From assembly GCA_905182835.1 (NCBI GenBank), contig CAJJDI010000009.1:17475-81474 (forward strand): DNA of 64,000 nucleotides, given 5' to 3'. Position numbers and translations under genes: made by a program. This document shows positions 38,130 through 47,734 of this stretch, piece after piece. The DNA is from an uncultured Flavobacteriaceae bacterium (GTDB taxonomy: Bacteria > Bacteroidota > Bacteroidia > Flavobacteriales > Flavobacteriaceae). Numbering within the stretch: position 1 is the first letter of the stretch; every line of letters begins with the position of its first letter. The notes beneath the pieces are model-generated. The model did no database searches, had not been told where the DNA came from, and worked only from the letters and a program-made list of their open reading frames with translations.

Positions 38130-38163
38130 AAAAAAGTCCAAATATATTGTTTGGACTTTTTTA
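38130..38163. terminator. Bidirectional intrinsic terminator
   Basis: AGTCCAAA pairs with TTTGGACT, flanked by a run of A on the left and T on the right. It separates the converging acylase and lipoprotein genes. Confidence 0.85.
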
Positions 38164-38182
38164 TTTAATTAATTTTTTATGA

Positions 38183-38677
38183 CTAGTCTTCTAATGAAGC
38201 TAAAGAGCCAGTCCAGTCACAATACCATTGCACATAGTTGACTTTTCCCTCTTCGTTAAAATCAAATGATTCATAAATAGATACAACCACAGACTTTGCT
38301 TCTGTTGAATCCGTAGCGCTAAGAGTTACTTCCTGGTCATAGTACAATCTAACAGATCCATCAGTCACACCCGTGTCTGCATTAACTCCTGTTAAATGAT
38401 TTAAAGGAGTTACGTACTTAGCATCATAATTGGCAAAAAATTCTTTATGTGATAATTTGATGTCTTCTAAACGTAATGAATCTACAGAACCAACAAGGGT
38501 TCCTTTGAAAACTACGTCGTCTGAAAAGTGAGAGTAATCAACGGATTCGTTTGCAAAACCAGCAAAAAGTGCATCAATAGTTTTAGAGTTTTTTTCAAAA
38601 GTTTTCATCGCTTCTGCATTTGGATTACAAGAATAAAAAGCAAAAGATAAAAAAGTAAAGTAAATAAGGTTTTTCAT
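38183..38677 (-). CDS. Small lipoprotein, possibly NTF2/SnoaL-like
   Basis: The 164-residue product has a lipoprotein signal with the lipobox cysteine at position 17 (SFAFYSC). The mature part has an N-terminal helix, DDVVFKGTLVGS and a C-terminal YVQWYCDWTGSL, compatible with an NTF2-like cone fold as in SnoaL proteins. No catalytic residues can be assigned. It stands alone between a shared terminator and a divergent gap. Confidence 0.72.
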   Translation of the reverse strand: MKNLIYFTFLSFAFYSCNPNAEAMKTFEKNSKTIDALFAGFANESVDYSHFSDDVVFKGTLVGSVDSLRLEDIKLSHKEFFANYDAKYVTPLNHLTGVNADTGVTDGSVRLYYDQEVTLSATDSTEAKSVVVSIYESFDFNEEGKVNYVQWYCDWTGSLASLED

Positions 38678-38782
38678 AATAAGTTTTTTAGTAATTATAA
38701 TTCAATTTAGTTAAATTTTTAACAAAATTTTTTAAATATCAGCAAATTAATTGGTGATATTTGCTTATTGTTATAATTATCA

Positions 38783-41215
38783 ATGAAAAACTATTTCCCC
38801 TCAAAACTTATACTAATTCTGTTAGTTAATTTTTCCCTGTATTCTCAAGATAGAAAAACTGCATTAGCTAAAAGAGTGTCATCGCCTCCTGTAATAGATG
38901 GGGTTCTTGATGATAGCATATGGAATGGAGTAGAAATAAATTCAGATTTCACTATGTACAGGCCATCCAATACTGGACCAGCTAGAGATACACATGCAAC
39001 ACAGGTGAAAATTATCTACGATGATGAAGCTGTCTATTTTGGTGCTAAAATGCTTGATCCAGATTACAATAATATAGCTAAGGAGGTTAGTCAACGAGAC
39101 GAGTTTTATATGAACAAAACTGATTTTATAATGGTAAGTATCAGCCCATACGATGACGGCCTCAATTATATAAGCTTTGTAATCACCAGCGCAGGAACTA
39201 TATCAGATATGAAAACCGTTGGAGATTTTGATGACAATGACGGAGATTACGATGTAGTCTTTGATGCAAAAATTTCATTTGACAAATTTGGTTGGAATGC
39301 GGAATTCAAAATTCCATATAGTGCCTTAAGGTTTCCAAAAAAAGATATTCAAAACTGGGGTGTAAATTTTTTCAGAAGAGTATTTAATTTAAATGAAACA
39401 TATGCTTGGAACTTTATTGACAGGTCTGTTGGTACTGCAAGTGAGTATATGGGGGTTTTAGAAGGGATACAAAAAATAGACCCACCTACTAGGTTATTCT
39501 TTTATCCATACAGTCAATTTAATTCCGAGATTTACGAAGGAAATACAGGTACAGGTATATCTGCTGGTATGGACATTAAATATGGTATAAACGAAGCATT
39601 TACAATCGACGCAACATTAATCCCAGATTTTGGACAAGTTAAATTTGATGAAGTAGAATTAAATTTAAGTCCCTTTGAACAACAATTTGACGAAAAGAGA
39701 GCTTTTTTCACAGAAGGAACAGAGCTATTTAACAGAGGTGGAATCTTCTATAGTAGACGTATTGGTGGTGATTTAAGTAGCAGCGGTGAGGATTTTATAC
39801 AAGAAAACGAAAAAGTATCAGCTTCGGATAACTCAATAGATTTAATCAATGCAATTAAGATTTCTGGAAGAACAGATAATAAGCTGGGAATTGGATTTTT
39901 CAATGCGATAACCAAAAAATCAACAGCTACTTTGCAAGACACGTTAAATCAAAGTACTAGAGAAGTTATACTAGAGCCCTTAACAAACTACAATGTTCTA
40001 GTCTTGGATCAACAAATAAAAAATAATTCCTCCATTACATTTCTAAATACAAATGTTAAAAGAGCAAAAGAGTATAGAAATGCAAATGTTTCTGCCCTGT
40101 TATTAGATTTAAAGACCAAGCAAAACAACTACAGATTCGAAGGTTCTATTTTAAGAAGTGAGATATTAGAAAATGGAGCAAAAGATGACGGTTATAAAAC
40201 TTCATTTAAAATAAATAAGACCAAAGGTAATTTTAGATGGATGACCGGAGTATGGACGACAGATGACACATATAATCAAGACGATTTGGGAATTTCAAGA
40301 TGGTATAATAACCAAAGTTTGTTTGCTAACATATCTTATGAAATCTTTAACCCTATTAATTATTTTAATCAACTAAAAATAAAACTAGGGTTAAGGCATG
40401 GAAGAAGGTATAGACCTAGTGTAAAAAGAAATAACAATTATGAGTTAGAAGTATTTTTTGAGACTAAAAAACTTTATAAACATAGATTTGAAATTGAGTA
40501 CACTACTTTAAACAAAGATTATTTTGAACCTAGAGTAGAAGGATTGTTTGTTTTAAAACCAGAATTAGTAGGTCTTAGATACGATTTTGACACAAATAAT
40601 ACTAAAAATTTAGTCTTTAGCACCGAAATAGATGCCCAAAAAAATATGGATGAGTTTTATGATGAAAAGAACCATAAAATAAGTTCTAGCGTGGGAGTGG
40701 ATTACAAAGTTTCAGATAGGTTAAACTTAAGTACTGGATTAGGAATTTCATTTGAAAAAGATGATTTAGGATATGCAGGAAGTGAAGGCCAAGAGGTGAT
40801 CGTAGGTCTAAGGGATGTAAAAGTCAATCAGGCAATGTTTGAGATGAATTATAATTTAGACTCATATAAAGGGTTTGCACTTGAAATCAGAAATTACTGG
40901 AGTACTGTAGACTATAAAAGTTATTATTCATTACAAGAAAATGGCATGGGAGCACTTGTAAATGATTATCCACTTGAAGACAATCCAAACACTAATTTTA
41001 ACATATGGAATCTAGATTTATCCTATAATTGGAGATTCGCACCTGGAAGTGCAGCGACTTTTCAATACAGAAATCAAATATTTAATAATGATGATAATTC
41101 CATTATATCCTATGCCGAAAGCTTAGATAATTTATTTAGAAATAATATAGGTCATCAATTGTCGATTAGAATAAATTATTTCATAGATTACAATAGGTTA
41201 AAAAGAAAAAATTAA
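38783..41215 (+). CDS. DUF5916 protein with CBM9-like N-terminal domain
   Basis: The 810-residue protein has a signal peptide (ends near YSQ), then a carbohydrate-binding-family-9-like domain with PPVIDGVLDDSIWNG and IIYDDEAVYFGAKMLD (about 30-210). A long DUF5916 region follows, rich in alternating polar/apolar strands (for example INEAFTIDATLIPDFGQVKF and FFTEGTELFNRGG), most likely an outer-membrane barrel. The function of DUF5916 is not known. The 63-residue cysteine-rich gene follows 19 bases later. Confidence 0.87.
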   Translation: MKNYFPSKLILILLVNFSLYSQDRKTALAKRVSSPPVIDGVLDDSIWNGVEINSDFTMYRPSNTGPARDTHATQVKIIYDDEAVYFGAKMLDPDYNNIAKEVSQRDEFYMNKTDFIMVSISPYDDGLNYISFVITSAGTISDMKTVGDFDDNDGDYDVVFDAKISFDKFGWNAEFKIPYSALRFPKKDIQNWGVNFFRRVFNLNETYAWNFIDRSVGTASEYMGVLEGIQKIDPPTRLFFYPYSQFNSEIYEGNTGTGISAGMDIKYGINEAFTIDATLIPDFGQVKFDEVELNLSPFEQQFDEKRAFFTEGTELFNRGGIFYSRRIGGDLSSSGEDFIQENEKVSASDNSIDLINAIKISGRTDNKLGIGFFNAITKKSTATLQDTLNQSTREVILEPLTNYNVLVLDQQIKNNSSITFLNTNVKRAKEYRNANVSALLLDLKTKQNNYRFEGSILRSEILENGAKDDGYKTSFKINKTKGNFRWMTGVWTTDDTYNQDDLGISRWYNNQSLFANISYEIFNPINYFNQLKIKLGLRHGRRYRPSVKRNNNYELEVFFETKKLYKHRFEIEYTTLNKDYFEPRVEGLFVLKPELVGLRYDFDTNNTKNLVFSTEIDAQKNMDEFYDEKNHKISSSVGVDYKVSDRLNLSTGLGISFEKDDLGYAGSEGQEVIVGLRDVKVNQAMFEMNYNLDSYKGFALEIRNYWSTVDYKSYYSLQENGMGALVNDYPLEDNPNTNFNIWNLDLSYNWRFAPGSAATFQYRNQIFNNDDNSIISYAESLDNLFRNNIGHQLSIRINYFIDYNRLKRKN

Positions 41216-41234
41216 ACTATTAAATAATAAAATT

Positions 41235-41426
41235 ATGGAAACTTATAAATGTGAAAGTTGTGGAATGGCGGTTAACGCTAGTTGTGCTAAATGCAATGAG
41301 CCATTAATAAATGGTCACATCTCCTTAGATAACGGAGATAAAGTACAGGTTTCAAGCTGTCCTAAGTGCGAAGGAAAAATAAAATCACCACAATGTTGTG
41401 GAAGTGATATGAATTGTAGCCTATAA
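41235..41426 (+). CDS. Small cysteine-rich protein (zinc-ribbon type)
   Basis: The 63 residues contain nine cysteines, including three CxxC pairs (CESC, CAKC, CPKC) and a C-terminal CCGSDMNC. This suggests two metal-binding ribbons or a redox role. There is no signal peptide, so it is cytoplasmic. It lies between the DUF5916 gene and a terminator and is likely in the same transcript. I do not know an assigned function. Confidence 0.8.
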   Translation: METYKCESCGMAVNASCAKCNEPLINGHISLDNGDKVQVSSCPKCEGKIKSPQCCGSDMNCSL

Positions 41427-41436
41427 AACTTAATTA

Positions 41437-41468
41437 TAACGCACAATTTTAACTGTGCGTTATTTTTT
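41437..41468 (+). terminator. Intrinsic terminator after the cysteine-rich gene
   Basis: TAACGCACA pairs with TGTGCGTTA around an eight-base loop and is followed by a T-run. Confidence 0.87.
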
Positions 41469-41577
41469 ACGCTATTAAATCACTTTACTTTTATTAATGT
41501 TTGTCTAAATTTTATTTATATATTACATCTAATACTAATTTTTATAAATATTTAAATCAAATTAATTAGTGTATTAA

Positions 41578-42900
41578 ATGAATATAAAATTACAAATATC
41601 TAGCTATCAAGACAAAAAAATGATGTCTAATGTTTATTTTGATTTAATGGACACTAATTATAGGAAAAAAATAAAATCTGATCTATACGTAAACAGATTA
41701 AACTTTACGTTAAACAAAGTAGGACAAGGGGATTCAAATTATATTTCTAAAAACATACTACTAGAAAAGCTTAAAAAACAAAGACTACTTACAATAGATA
41801 ATTTCAAAATAGGCGTATGGAAATTATCAGATTGCGAAAATTACTTAAGAAAAGGAGTTGAAATAAAGTCAGTAAAAGAGTTTATAAAGGAAAACTTTAA
41901 GCATATTTCAATATTTACTAAAAACGATTATTTAAATACGGTTGGAGTTTATAAAAAACATCTTAAAATCGAAAGAACTATATATCTAAGAGATTTAAAT
42001 ACCGAAAACTTACTACTATTTAAAACCAATACCCTTTTTAACGGGTTAAAAATATCTTCAATAAACTCGTATTTAAAAAAACTAAAAGTCATTGTTAATA
42101 AAGCACATGCAAAAAATTTAATTATAAATAAAAACATATTCTCAAAAAATTTAATTGAAAAGGAAGAGGATAGAAAAGTAAAGAGGGACAGGGAAAAATT
42201 TGTAAATATAGAACAGGGAATATCTAATGCAGAAAGTATTTATGACTTACAGGCTATAACATTATTTGTTATAATGATAATTTTTAAAGGAATGAAACCT
42301 ATCGAAATGGTTAAATACAAAGAGCTTGATCACGCTATAATGATAAATAACAAGGATAAATATATCTATTATATCTCTAGGGGGATTAAACGTTTTGTTC
42401 GATTTGAAGAAAATATATTTAAGCTAATAAACATTCTTAAAACATCATTGTATTACACACATTTTGAAAAGAATCCTGAGGTGTTAGCGCCTTACAATAA
42501 CCCATATGAGGTTTTTAATCTTGATGTAAGTAAAGAAATTAAAAAACATAAAAACTTATGGAATATTTATCAAAAGAAAATTAAAAAATTGCTTGGATGC
42601 AATTACAAAATGGCAAATACATTGTATGTTAATTATATAGATGATTTGGAGATTTCACAAAATGTTAGAAATATCCTAGTAGGAAAAAATGATGGACAAG
42701 AAGTCGTCTTTGATATAGAAAATCCATTAAGAAATCAAATTAATGAAGTAGAAAATAGATTGATTGAAGATTTCAAAATAGGGAATTTAATTGCATTGGT
42801 TGAAAACAGAATGAACTTATTAGATGTTTTAGAAAGCGAAAGTAAAAATACAAATTGGCAAAGACCAATAGATTTTATTAAAACGATTTCCAGTATTTAA
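41578..42900 (+). CDS. Tyrosine-recombinase-like protein, probably catalytically inactive
   Basis: The 440-residue protein has the layout of Bacteroidota integrases: an N-terminal arm-like part, a SAM-like core-binding domain (about 99-185, with SINSYLKKLKVIVNKAHAKN), and a catalytic-domain-like part from about 205. The usual RGM of box I is KGMKP (Lys237), no HxxR box can be found where NYKMANTLYVN stands (about 342-352), and the catalytic Tyr region reads EVVFDIENP. So the Arg, His and Tyr residues appear lost while the frame is intact. A DNA-binding role or decay are both possible. It is followed by a convergent GH2 gene that shares its stop bases. Confidence 0.65.
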   Translation: MNIKLQISSYQDKKMMSNVYFDLMDTNYRKKIKSDLYVNRLNFTLNKVGQGDSNYISKNILLEKLKKQRLLTIDNFKIGVWKLSDCENYLRKGVEIKSVKEFIKENFKHISIFTKNDYLNTVGVYKKHLKIERTIYLRDLNTENLLLFKTNTLFNGLKISSINSYLKKLKVIVNKAHAKNLIINKNIFSKNLIEKEEDRKVKRDREKFVNIEQGISNAESIYDLQAITLFVIMIIFKGMKPIEMVKYKELDHAIMINNKDKYIYYISRGIKRFVRFEENIFKLINILKTSLYYTHFEKNPEVLAPYNNPYEVFNLDVSKEIKKHKNLWNIYQKKIKKLLGCNYKMANTLYVNYIDDLEISQNVRNILVGKNDGQEVVFDIENPLRNQINEVENRLIEDFKIGNLIALVENRMNLLDVLESESKNTNWQRPIDFIKTISSI

Positions 42901-45470
42901 TATGTGTCGTACAGACTAAGGAGTTTTATTTTACTCTTTAATTCACTGATGCTACTGTTCAGGTCTTTTTTTATTGATATTTTATACTCTTTTCCAGGCA
43001 TCATATCAAAATAATTATCAGAAAAATTATGCTTTGAACCAATGTCTACAAAAACATTCTTCACTAGATTTTCAGATTTTAAACTTATTTCAAATTTATC
43101 AACTAATTCTCTAATTTGATATTCTATACGTGGCTTACTTAATTTTAAATCCTTGAATTCTGACAAATAATATATATTACTAGATATTTCTTTTTCCTTA
43201 TCTGATAAAGTAGCTATTACTAAGCTATTATTAGAATCAAAATTACTTTTTATCCAGTCGATAGACAGGCTGTCTATTTTAAATGTTGAATCTGCCTGTA
43301 GCAGATGATTTTTATTCCTTTGATGTAGTATTTCCCCATTAAAACTTAGAACTTTAAGATTTATATCAACTTTTTTAGACTCTAATAAATCTGAAATTAA
43401 ATGCACCTCAATTTCCTTGTCTGACTTGAAAAAACTAATCAAAACTGGCTGAAATGCTTTTTTTGTAGAATAATGAAGAGCTTTCCATTTTCCGTAATAA
43501 TCAATACTCGACCAAGATGCTACTGGCCAACAATCATTTAATTGCCAGTATAGACTCCCCATGGAATAACCTTTATTTCTTCTGTGAGATTCCATCCCCA
43601 TTGAAACACCATAGGCTTGCAAGATTTGACTAACATATAAATATCCTGCAAAACTATTTGGTTTATTATAATACCTAAACATATAGTCTTCAATTGTACT
43701 ATTTCCAATGCTTGATCTTTGATGAGATTTCATTACTTCGGAATATATACTATAATCGTTTTCATTTGTATATTTATCCACACTTGAAAACTCTGGGAAA
43801 GACTGAAATCCAAATTCGGACATGAATCTAGGGACCTTTTGGTTATAAGATTCAAAATCTTCTTTCCCCCACCAAACTCCCCAATAATGTGCATCTCCAC
43901 TAGTGTACGATTCTGTTCCCCCAGAAAGAGAGCTTCCAGGTGAGGAAGGCCAATAATTCGTACTACTATCTAATTTTTTAACAACTTTAGGCAAGATTTT
44001 ATGAAACACATCGTCATAAGCTTTGCTGATTTCACTCGCTACTTCAATAGATTGATTTTTAATTACATCTTTTTCCCAACCCCAATTTTTCCAAGCAGAT
44101 CTAACTTCGTTATTTCCACACCATAATGCAATTGATGGGTGCCCTCTAAGTCTTTTTATGTTATACTCTGCTTCTTGTTCAACAGACTTTAAAAAATCTT
44201 CATCCCCTGGATACATAGCGCACGCAAACATAAAGTCTTGCCAAACCAGTAGCCCTTTTTCATCGCAAATATTATAAAATATTTCTTTCTCATAAATACC
44301 TCCGCCCCAAACTCTTATCATATTCATATTAGCATCCACTGCAGCCTCCAATAATTCTTCATACTTATCATCAGTAACTCTATTTAAAAAAATATCTTGT
44401 GGGATGTAATTTACCCCTTTCATAAATACAGGTTTGTTATTTACTTCAAAGTAAAAATTATTACCAATACTATCTTTAGACGTAACTAAGTCTATTTCTC
44501 TAAGTCCAATCTTCTTGGAAGTTGTTGTGAAGTTGTTATTTGATTTTAGCTTAACTTTAATATCATACATTGTTTGATTGCCCATACCGTTGGGCCACCA
44601 TAGTTCATGGTTTTTTATTATAAACGGTATTTTTATCTTGTTTATACCTTTATTTACATAAATAAGATCTGTAGATATTTTTTGATTATTTACATATATT
44701 TCTGAAATCATTTCATCTATTTCTAAAGAAGATTCTAATTCAATTTCAGCAACTAAATTTGCGTTTTCACTCAGACTCAGTTGTCTAACATACAAATCTT
44801 GAATATTAAAATAATTCCATGTTTTTAAATTAATTGGCTTCCAAATACCACTGGTAACTAATCTCGGACCCCAATCCCAGCCATAATGATAAGGGGCTTT
44901 TCTGGTAAAAACACTAACCCTCTTGTTCTCTTCTACCTTTCCTATTTCTGCTAAATCATTGGCATTAAAAGAAGAAATATCATAACCAAGACTGTCATGA
45001 AGTATAACTCCTTGGCTAATAGGAGAGAATAACTTAACATAAAGATTATTCTTGCCAACTTTAGAATATTTTTTAATATCTACAGTTTTCCCAACAAACA
45101 TATTGTCTGTAGTTGCAATTAATGAATCATTTAAATAAATTGACGAATAAGTATCAATACCTTGCAATTCTAATCCGATAAAATGACTATTGACATCCTT
45201 TTTTGATAGATCAAATTCGGTCTTGTACTCCCAATCAGTCTTGTCTATCCATTGAAGTTCATGCTCATTAAGTCTATAAAATGGATCTTCGATTAGTTCA
45301 TTACTTAGTAAGTCAGTATGAACATTGCCTGGAACGGAGGCTTCTAACCAATGAGAATCTATATTGTTTTTAAATTCCCAATTTTCACTTATTTCTACAA
45401 TATTATCATTTTGATTACTACAATTATAAAAAAGAAAAAGAAAGAAAGAAAATTTAAAAAAAAACTTCAT
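42897..45470 (-). CDS. GH2 beta-mannosidase, lipoprotein
   Basis: This 857-residue glycoside hydrolase family 2 enzyme should release beta-1,4-linked mannose from non-reducing ends. It has a lipoprotein signal (Cys17 in LFYNCS), the GH2 sugar-binding and immunoglobulin-like domains, and a TIM barrel with the acid/base in WCGNNE (Glu455) and the nucleophile in SEFGFQSFP (Glu552). The motif VPGNVHTDLL and GWDWGPRLVTSGIW are typical of beta-mannosidases. The gene follows a small lipoprotein gene by 44 bases on the same strand and lies near, but outside, the mannan utilisation operon. Confidence 0.9.
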   Translation of the reverse strand: MKFFFKFSFFLFLFYNCSNQNDNIVEISENWEFKNNIDSHWLEASVPGNVHTDLLSNELIEDPFYRLNEHELQWIDKTDWEYKTEFDLSKKDVNSHFIGLELQGIDTYSSIYLNDSLIATTDNMFVGKTVDIKKYSKVGKNNLYVKLFSPISQGVILHDSLGYDISSFNANDLAEIGKVEENKRVSVFTRKAPYHYGWDWGPRLVTSGIWKPINLKTWNYFNIQDLYVRQLSLSENANLVAEIELESSLEIDEMISEIYVNNQKISTDLIYVNKGINKIKIPFIIKNHELWWPNGMGNQTMYDIKVKLKSNNNFTTTSKKIGLREIDLVTSKDSIGNNFYFEVNNKPVFMKGVNYIPQDIFLNRVTDDKYEELLEAAVDANMNMIRVWGGGIYEKEIFYNICDEKGLLVWQDFMFACAMYPGDEDFLKSVEQEAEYNIKRLRGHPSIALWCGNNEVRSAWKNWGWEKDVIKNQSIEVASEISKAYDDVFHKILPKVVKKLDSSTNYWPSSPGSSLSGGTESYTSGDAHYWGVWWGKEDFESYNQKVPRFMSEFGFQSFPEFSSVDKYTNENDYSIYSEVMKSHQRSSIGNSTIEDYMFRYYNKPNSFAGYLYVSQILQAYGVSMGMESHRRNKGYSMGSLYWQLNDCWPVASWSSIDYYGKWKALHYSTKKAFQPVLISFFKSDKEIEVHLISDLLESKKVDINLKVLSFNGEILHQRNKNHLLQADSTFKIDSLSIDWIKSNFDSNNSLVIATLSDKEKEISSNIYYLSEFKDLKLSKPRIEYQIRELVDKFEISLKSENLVKNVFVDIGSKHNFSDNYFDMMPGKEYKISIKKDLNSSISELKSKIKLLSLYDTY

Positions 45471-45514
45471 ATTAATTGTTTATAAGCTAGTAACCAAATT
45501 AGATTTATCGTTAG

Positions 45515-46000
45515 CTATTTGCTTTGTATTTCAATAACCTCTCTTGAAATATCATCTGATTGTAAAAAACTCAACTTCAACTTTTCTTCTTCATATTTCA
45601 TATACACGCTTTCCATCCATAGAATATTTTCCTCTTTCTTGACACCGTTTTCAATGAAAACAAACTTGCCTTTATTTAAATAACTTATATGTGCTGTATT
45701 GTTGTCAATACTTACTTTAAAATCATATAAACTCCAATCGGTTGAAACATAGCCTTTTTTAAAATGTGTTTTTATAACATTTAAGAATGAACCTAGATCA
45801 TACTTTTCTCCCATCTCATAAATAACAAAATCTTTGGTTACATGGTCGTATACTAACTTATTACCAAGGTTGTCTATATCAATTGCATTAAAAAATTCTT
45901 TTAGAACTGAAATTGCTTGATCTTCCGTTATATTATTATTAATATTTGAGCTACAGCTCATTAAGCACAAGAGTGAGAAAGAAATTATTAATTTATTCAT
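45515..46000 (-). CDS. Small lipoprotein, possibly NTF2/SnoaL-like
   Basis: The 161-residue product has a lipobox Cys16 (LCLMSCSS). The mature part starts with an acidic helix (DQAISVLKEFFNAIDIDN), then strands ending in NTAHISYLNKGKF and ILWMESVYMKYEE, consistent with an NTF2-like fold used in many periplasmic lipoproteins. Function is unknown. It precedes the GH2 gene by 44 bases and may form an operon with it. It is only vaguely like the lipoprotein at 38.2 kb. Confidence 0.72.
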   Translation of the reverse strand: MNKLIISFSLLCLMSCSSNINNNITEDQAISVLKEFFNAIDIDNLGNKLVYDHVTKDFVIYEMGEKYDLGSFLNVIKTHFKKGYVSTDWSLYDFKVSIDNNTAHISYLNKGKFVFIENGVKKEENILWMESVYMKYEEEKLKLSFLQSDDISREVIEIQSK

Positions 46001-46066
46001 GGTTTAAAATTTTAATATTATTAAATTTACAAAATGTATTAGACCTGTAATATTAAAAAAAAAGAA

Positions 46067-46981
46067 ATGAATAAAATATTATTATTATTAAATATATTAA
46101 TAACAATTAATTCATTTTCGCAGACAGTACTTATAGATTCCCTTAAACAAGAAGGATGGAACAAGTCAGGTAAGGTTACTTTTTTAGTAAATCAAACCGC
46201 ATTTAGCAATTGGACATCTGGAGGAGAAAACAGTATTGCAGGGGCACTAGCTCTTGATTATAATTTAAACTATAACAGAAATGGTTGGTCATGGGATACT
46301 AAAATGATAGGAGCCTTTGGAATTAATAAAAATAGTGATAGTAAATTTGCAAAAAAAACAGATGACAGAATAGAGATTAATTCATTGGTTGGGAAAAATT
46401 TCACTAAAGAATTAAGTTACTCGAGTTTTGTGAATTTTAAAACTCAATTTTCTAAAGGGCATAAATATTCAACAAGTAGTAGTGGGTTAGAGGATAGGGT
46501 TGAAACAACTAGATTCTTTTCTCCAGCTTATCTTCAATTAGGTGTTGGTGTTTATTGGAAAAAAAATAATGACTTTTGGGTAAATATGGCTCCAGTTACA
46601 GGTCGATTGATTATTGCAAATAGAAAATTCACAACAAATCTTGAAGAAGGAGAGGAGTATTTCGGTATATCAAAAGGCAATAATTTTAGATTTGAACTAG
46701 GTGCGTCGTTAACTGGATTTTACAAATTTGAATTAATAGAGAATGTGATTCTTGAGCAAAGATTAAGTTTGTACTCAGATTATCTTCAAAATGCTGAAAA
46801 TATTGATATCGATTATACTATATCAGCATTTATGAAAGTGAATGATTATTTATCCACGAGTTTAATTATACAGTGTATGTACGATGATAATGCAATAAAA
46901 AGAGTACAGCTAAGAGAAGTGTTCGGACTGGCAGTTACTTTAGATTTACTTGAAATCCCTAATCTTATTTCAAAAATATAA
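46067..46981 (+). CDS. DUF3078 family protein, probably outer-membrane
   Basis: The 304-residue protein has a signal peptide (ends near SFSQ) and the DUF3078 opening GWNKSGKVTFLVNQTAFSNW with TSGGENSIAGALALDYNLNY. The rest is rich in amphipathic strands with aromatic girdles and ends in a strand, fitting an outer-membrane barrel. The role of the family is not known. It stands alone, converging on the Bax inhibitor-like gene with two bases between the stops. Confidence 0.87.
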   Translation: MNKILLLLNILITINSFSQTVLIDSLKQEGWNKSGKVTFLVNQTAFSNWTSGGENSIAGALALDYNLNYNRNGWSWDTKMIGAFGINKNSDSKFAKKTDDRIEINSLVGKNFTKELSYSSFVNFKTQFSKGHKYSTSSSGLEDRVETTRFFSPAYLQLGVGVYWKKNNDFWVNMAPVTGRLIIANRKFTTNLEEGEEYFGISKGNNFRFELGASLTGFYKFELIENVILEQRLSLYSDYLQNAENIDIDYTISAFMKVNDYLSTSLIIQCMYDDNAIKRVQLREVFGLAVTLDLLEIPNLISKI

Positions 46982-46983
46982 AA

Positions 46984-47730
46984 CTACCTACTTCGAAGTT
47001 TAGACAATAGTTTAAGTATTTCTAAATATAACCATACCAAAGTTACTAAAAGTCCAAAAGCACCATACCACTCCATGTATTTAGGTGCTCCTTTTTCAGC
47101 ACCCTCTTCGATAAAATCAAAATCAATTACCAGATTTAGAGAAGCTATAACAACAATAAATAAACTAATACCTATACTCATAAGCGAGCTGTTTGATGGA
47201 TCCAAAACTGAAATTCCAGAACCAAAAAAACTCATTATAAAGCTTACAAAATAAAGTAAAAATATTCCTCCTGTTGCAGCAAAAACTCCTAATTTGAAGT
47301 TTTCAGTAGCTTTTATTATCCCTGATCTATAAGCTAATAATAAAGAAGTTAAGATTCCTAAAGTTAACCCAATTGCTTGTACAACAATTCCTTCATAAGA
47401 TTCGTTAAACATATAAGAAATTGATCCAAGAGCTAAGCCTTCTAAAATAGCATATAAGGGTACTGTATATGGTGACCATTCTTTTTTAAAAATTGTAATA
47501 ATAGCCACAATTAATCCTCCAAATACTCCTACAGGTATAAGGTAGGTCATCTCAGGGTTGAAGCTATAATAGCCTGAAAAAATCAATAAGAATAGTCCCA
47601 TTGCTGTTTTATCTACAGTCCCTTTAATAGTCATTACGTCATTTAGTTCTGCTCCTCGACGATTGGGGACACTTGTAAATGCTTTTGAGTTTAAAGCTGG
47701 GTTCCCACTTCTGTAACTAAGGTGTTTCAT
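46984..47730 (-). CDS. Bax inhibitor-1/YccA family membrane protein
   Basis: The 248-residue protein has seven hydrophobic segments, with a basic N-terminus, and the pattern of the YccA-like Bax inhibitor-1 group (YAILEGLALGSISYMF, IVVIASLNLVIDFDFIEEGAEKGAPKYMEWYGAFGLLVTLVWLY). These are calcium-leak channels or protease modulators in other bacteria. It follows the PhnA-like gene by four bases. Confidence 0.9.
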   Translation of the reverse strand: MKHLSYRSGNPALNSKAFTSVPNRRGAELNDVMTIKGTVDKTAMGLFLLIFSGYYSFNPEMTYLIPVGVFGGLIVAIITIFKKEWSPYTVPLYAILEGLALGSISYMFNESYEGIVVQAIGLTLGILTSLLLAYRSGIIKATENFKLGVFAATGGIFLLYFVSFIMSFFGSGISVLDPSNSSLMSIGISLFIVVIASLNLVIDFDFIEEGAEKGAPKYMEWYGAFGLLVTLVWLYLEILKLLSKLRSR

Positions 47731-47734
47731 CTTC

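Noticed and set aside
41427-42900. A mobile element around the recombinase-like gene
   Set aside because: No direct repeats, tRNA target, excisionase, transposase or phage genes are seen beside it.
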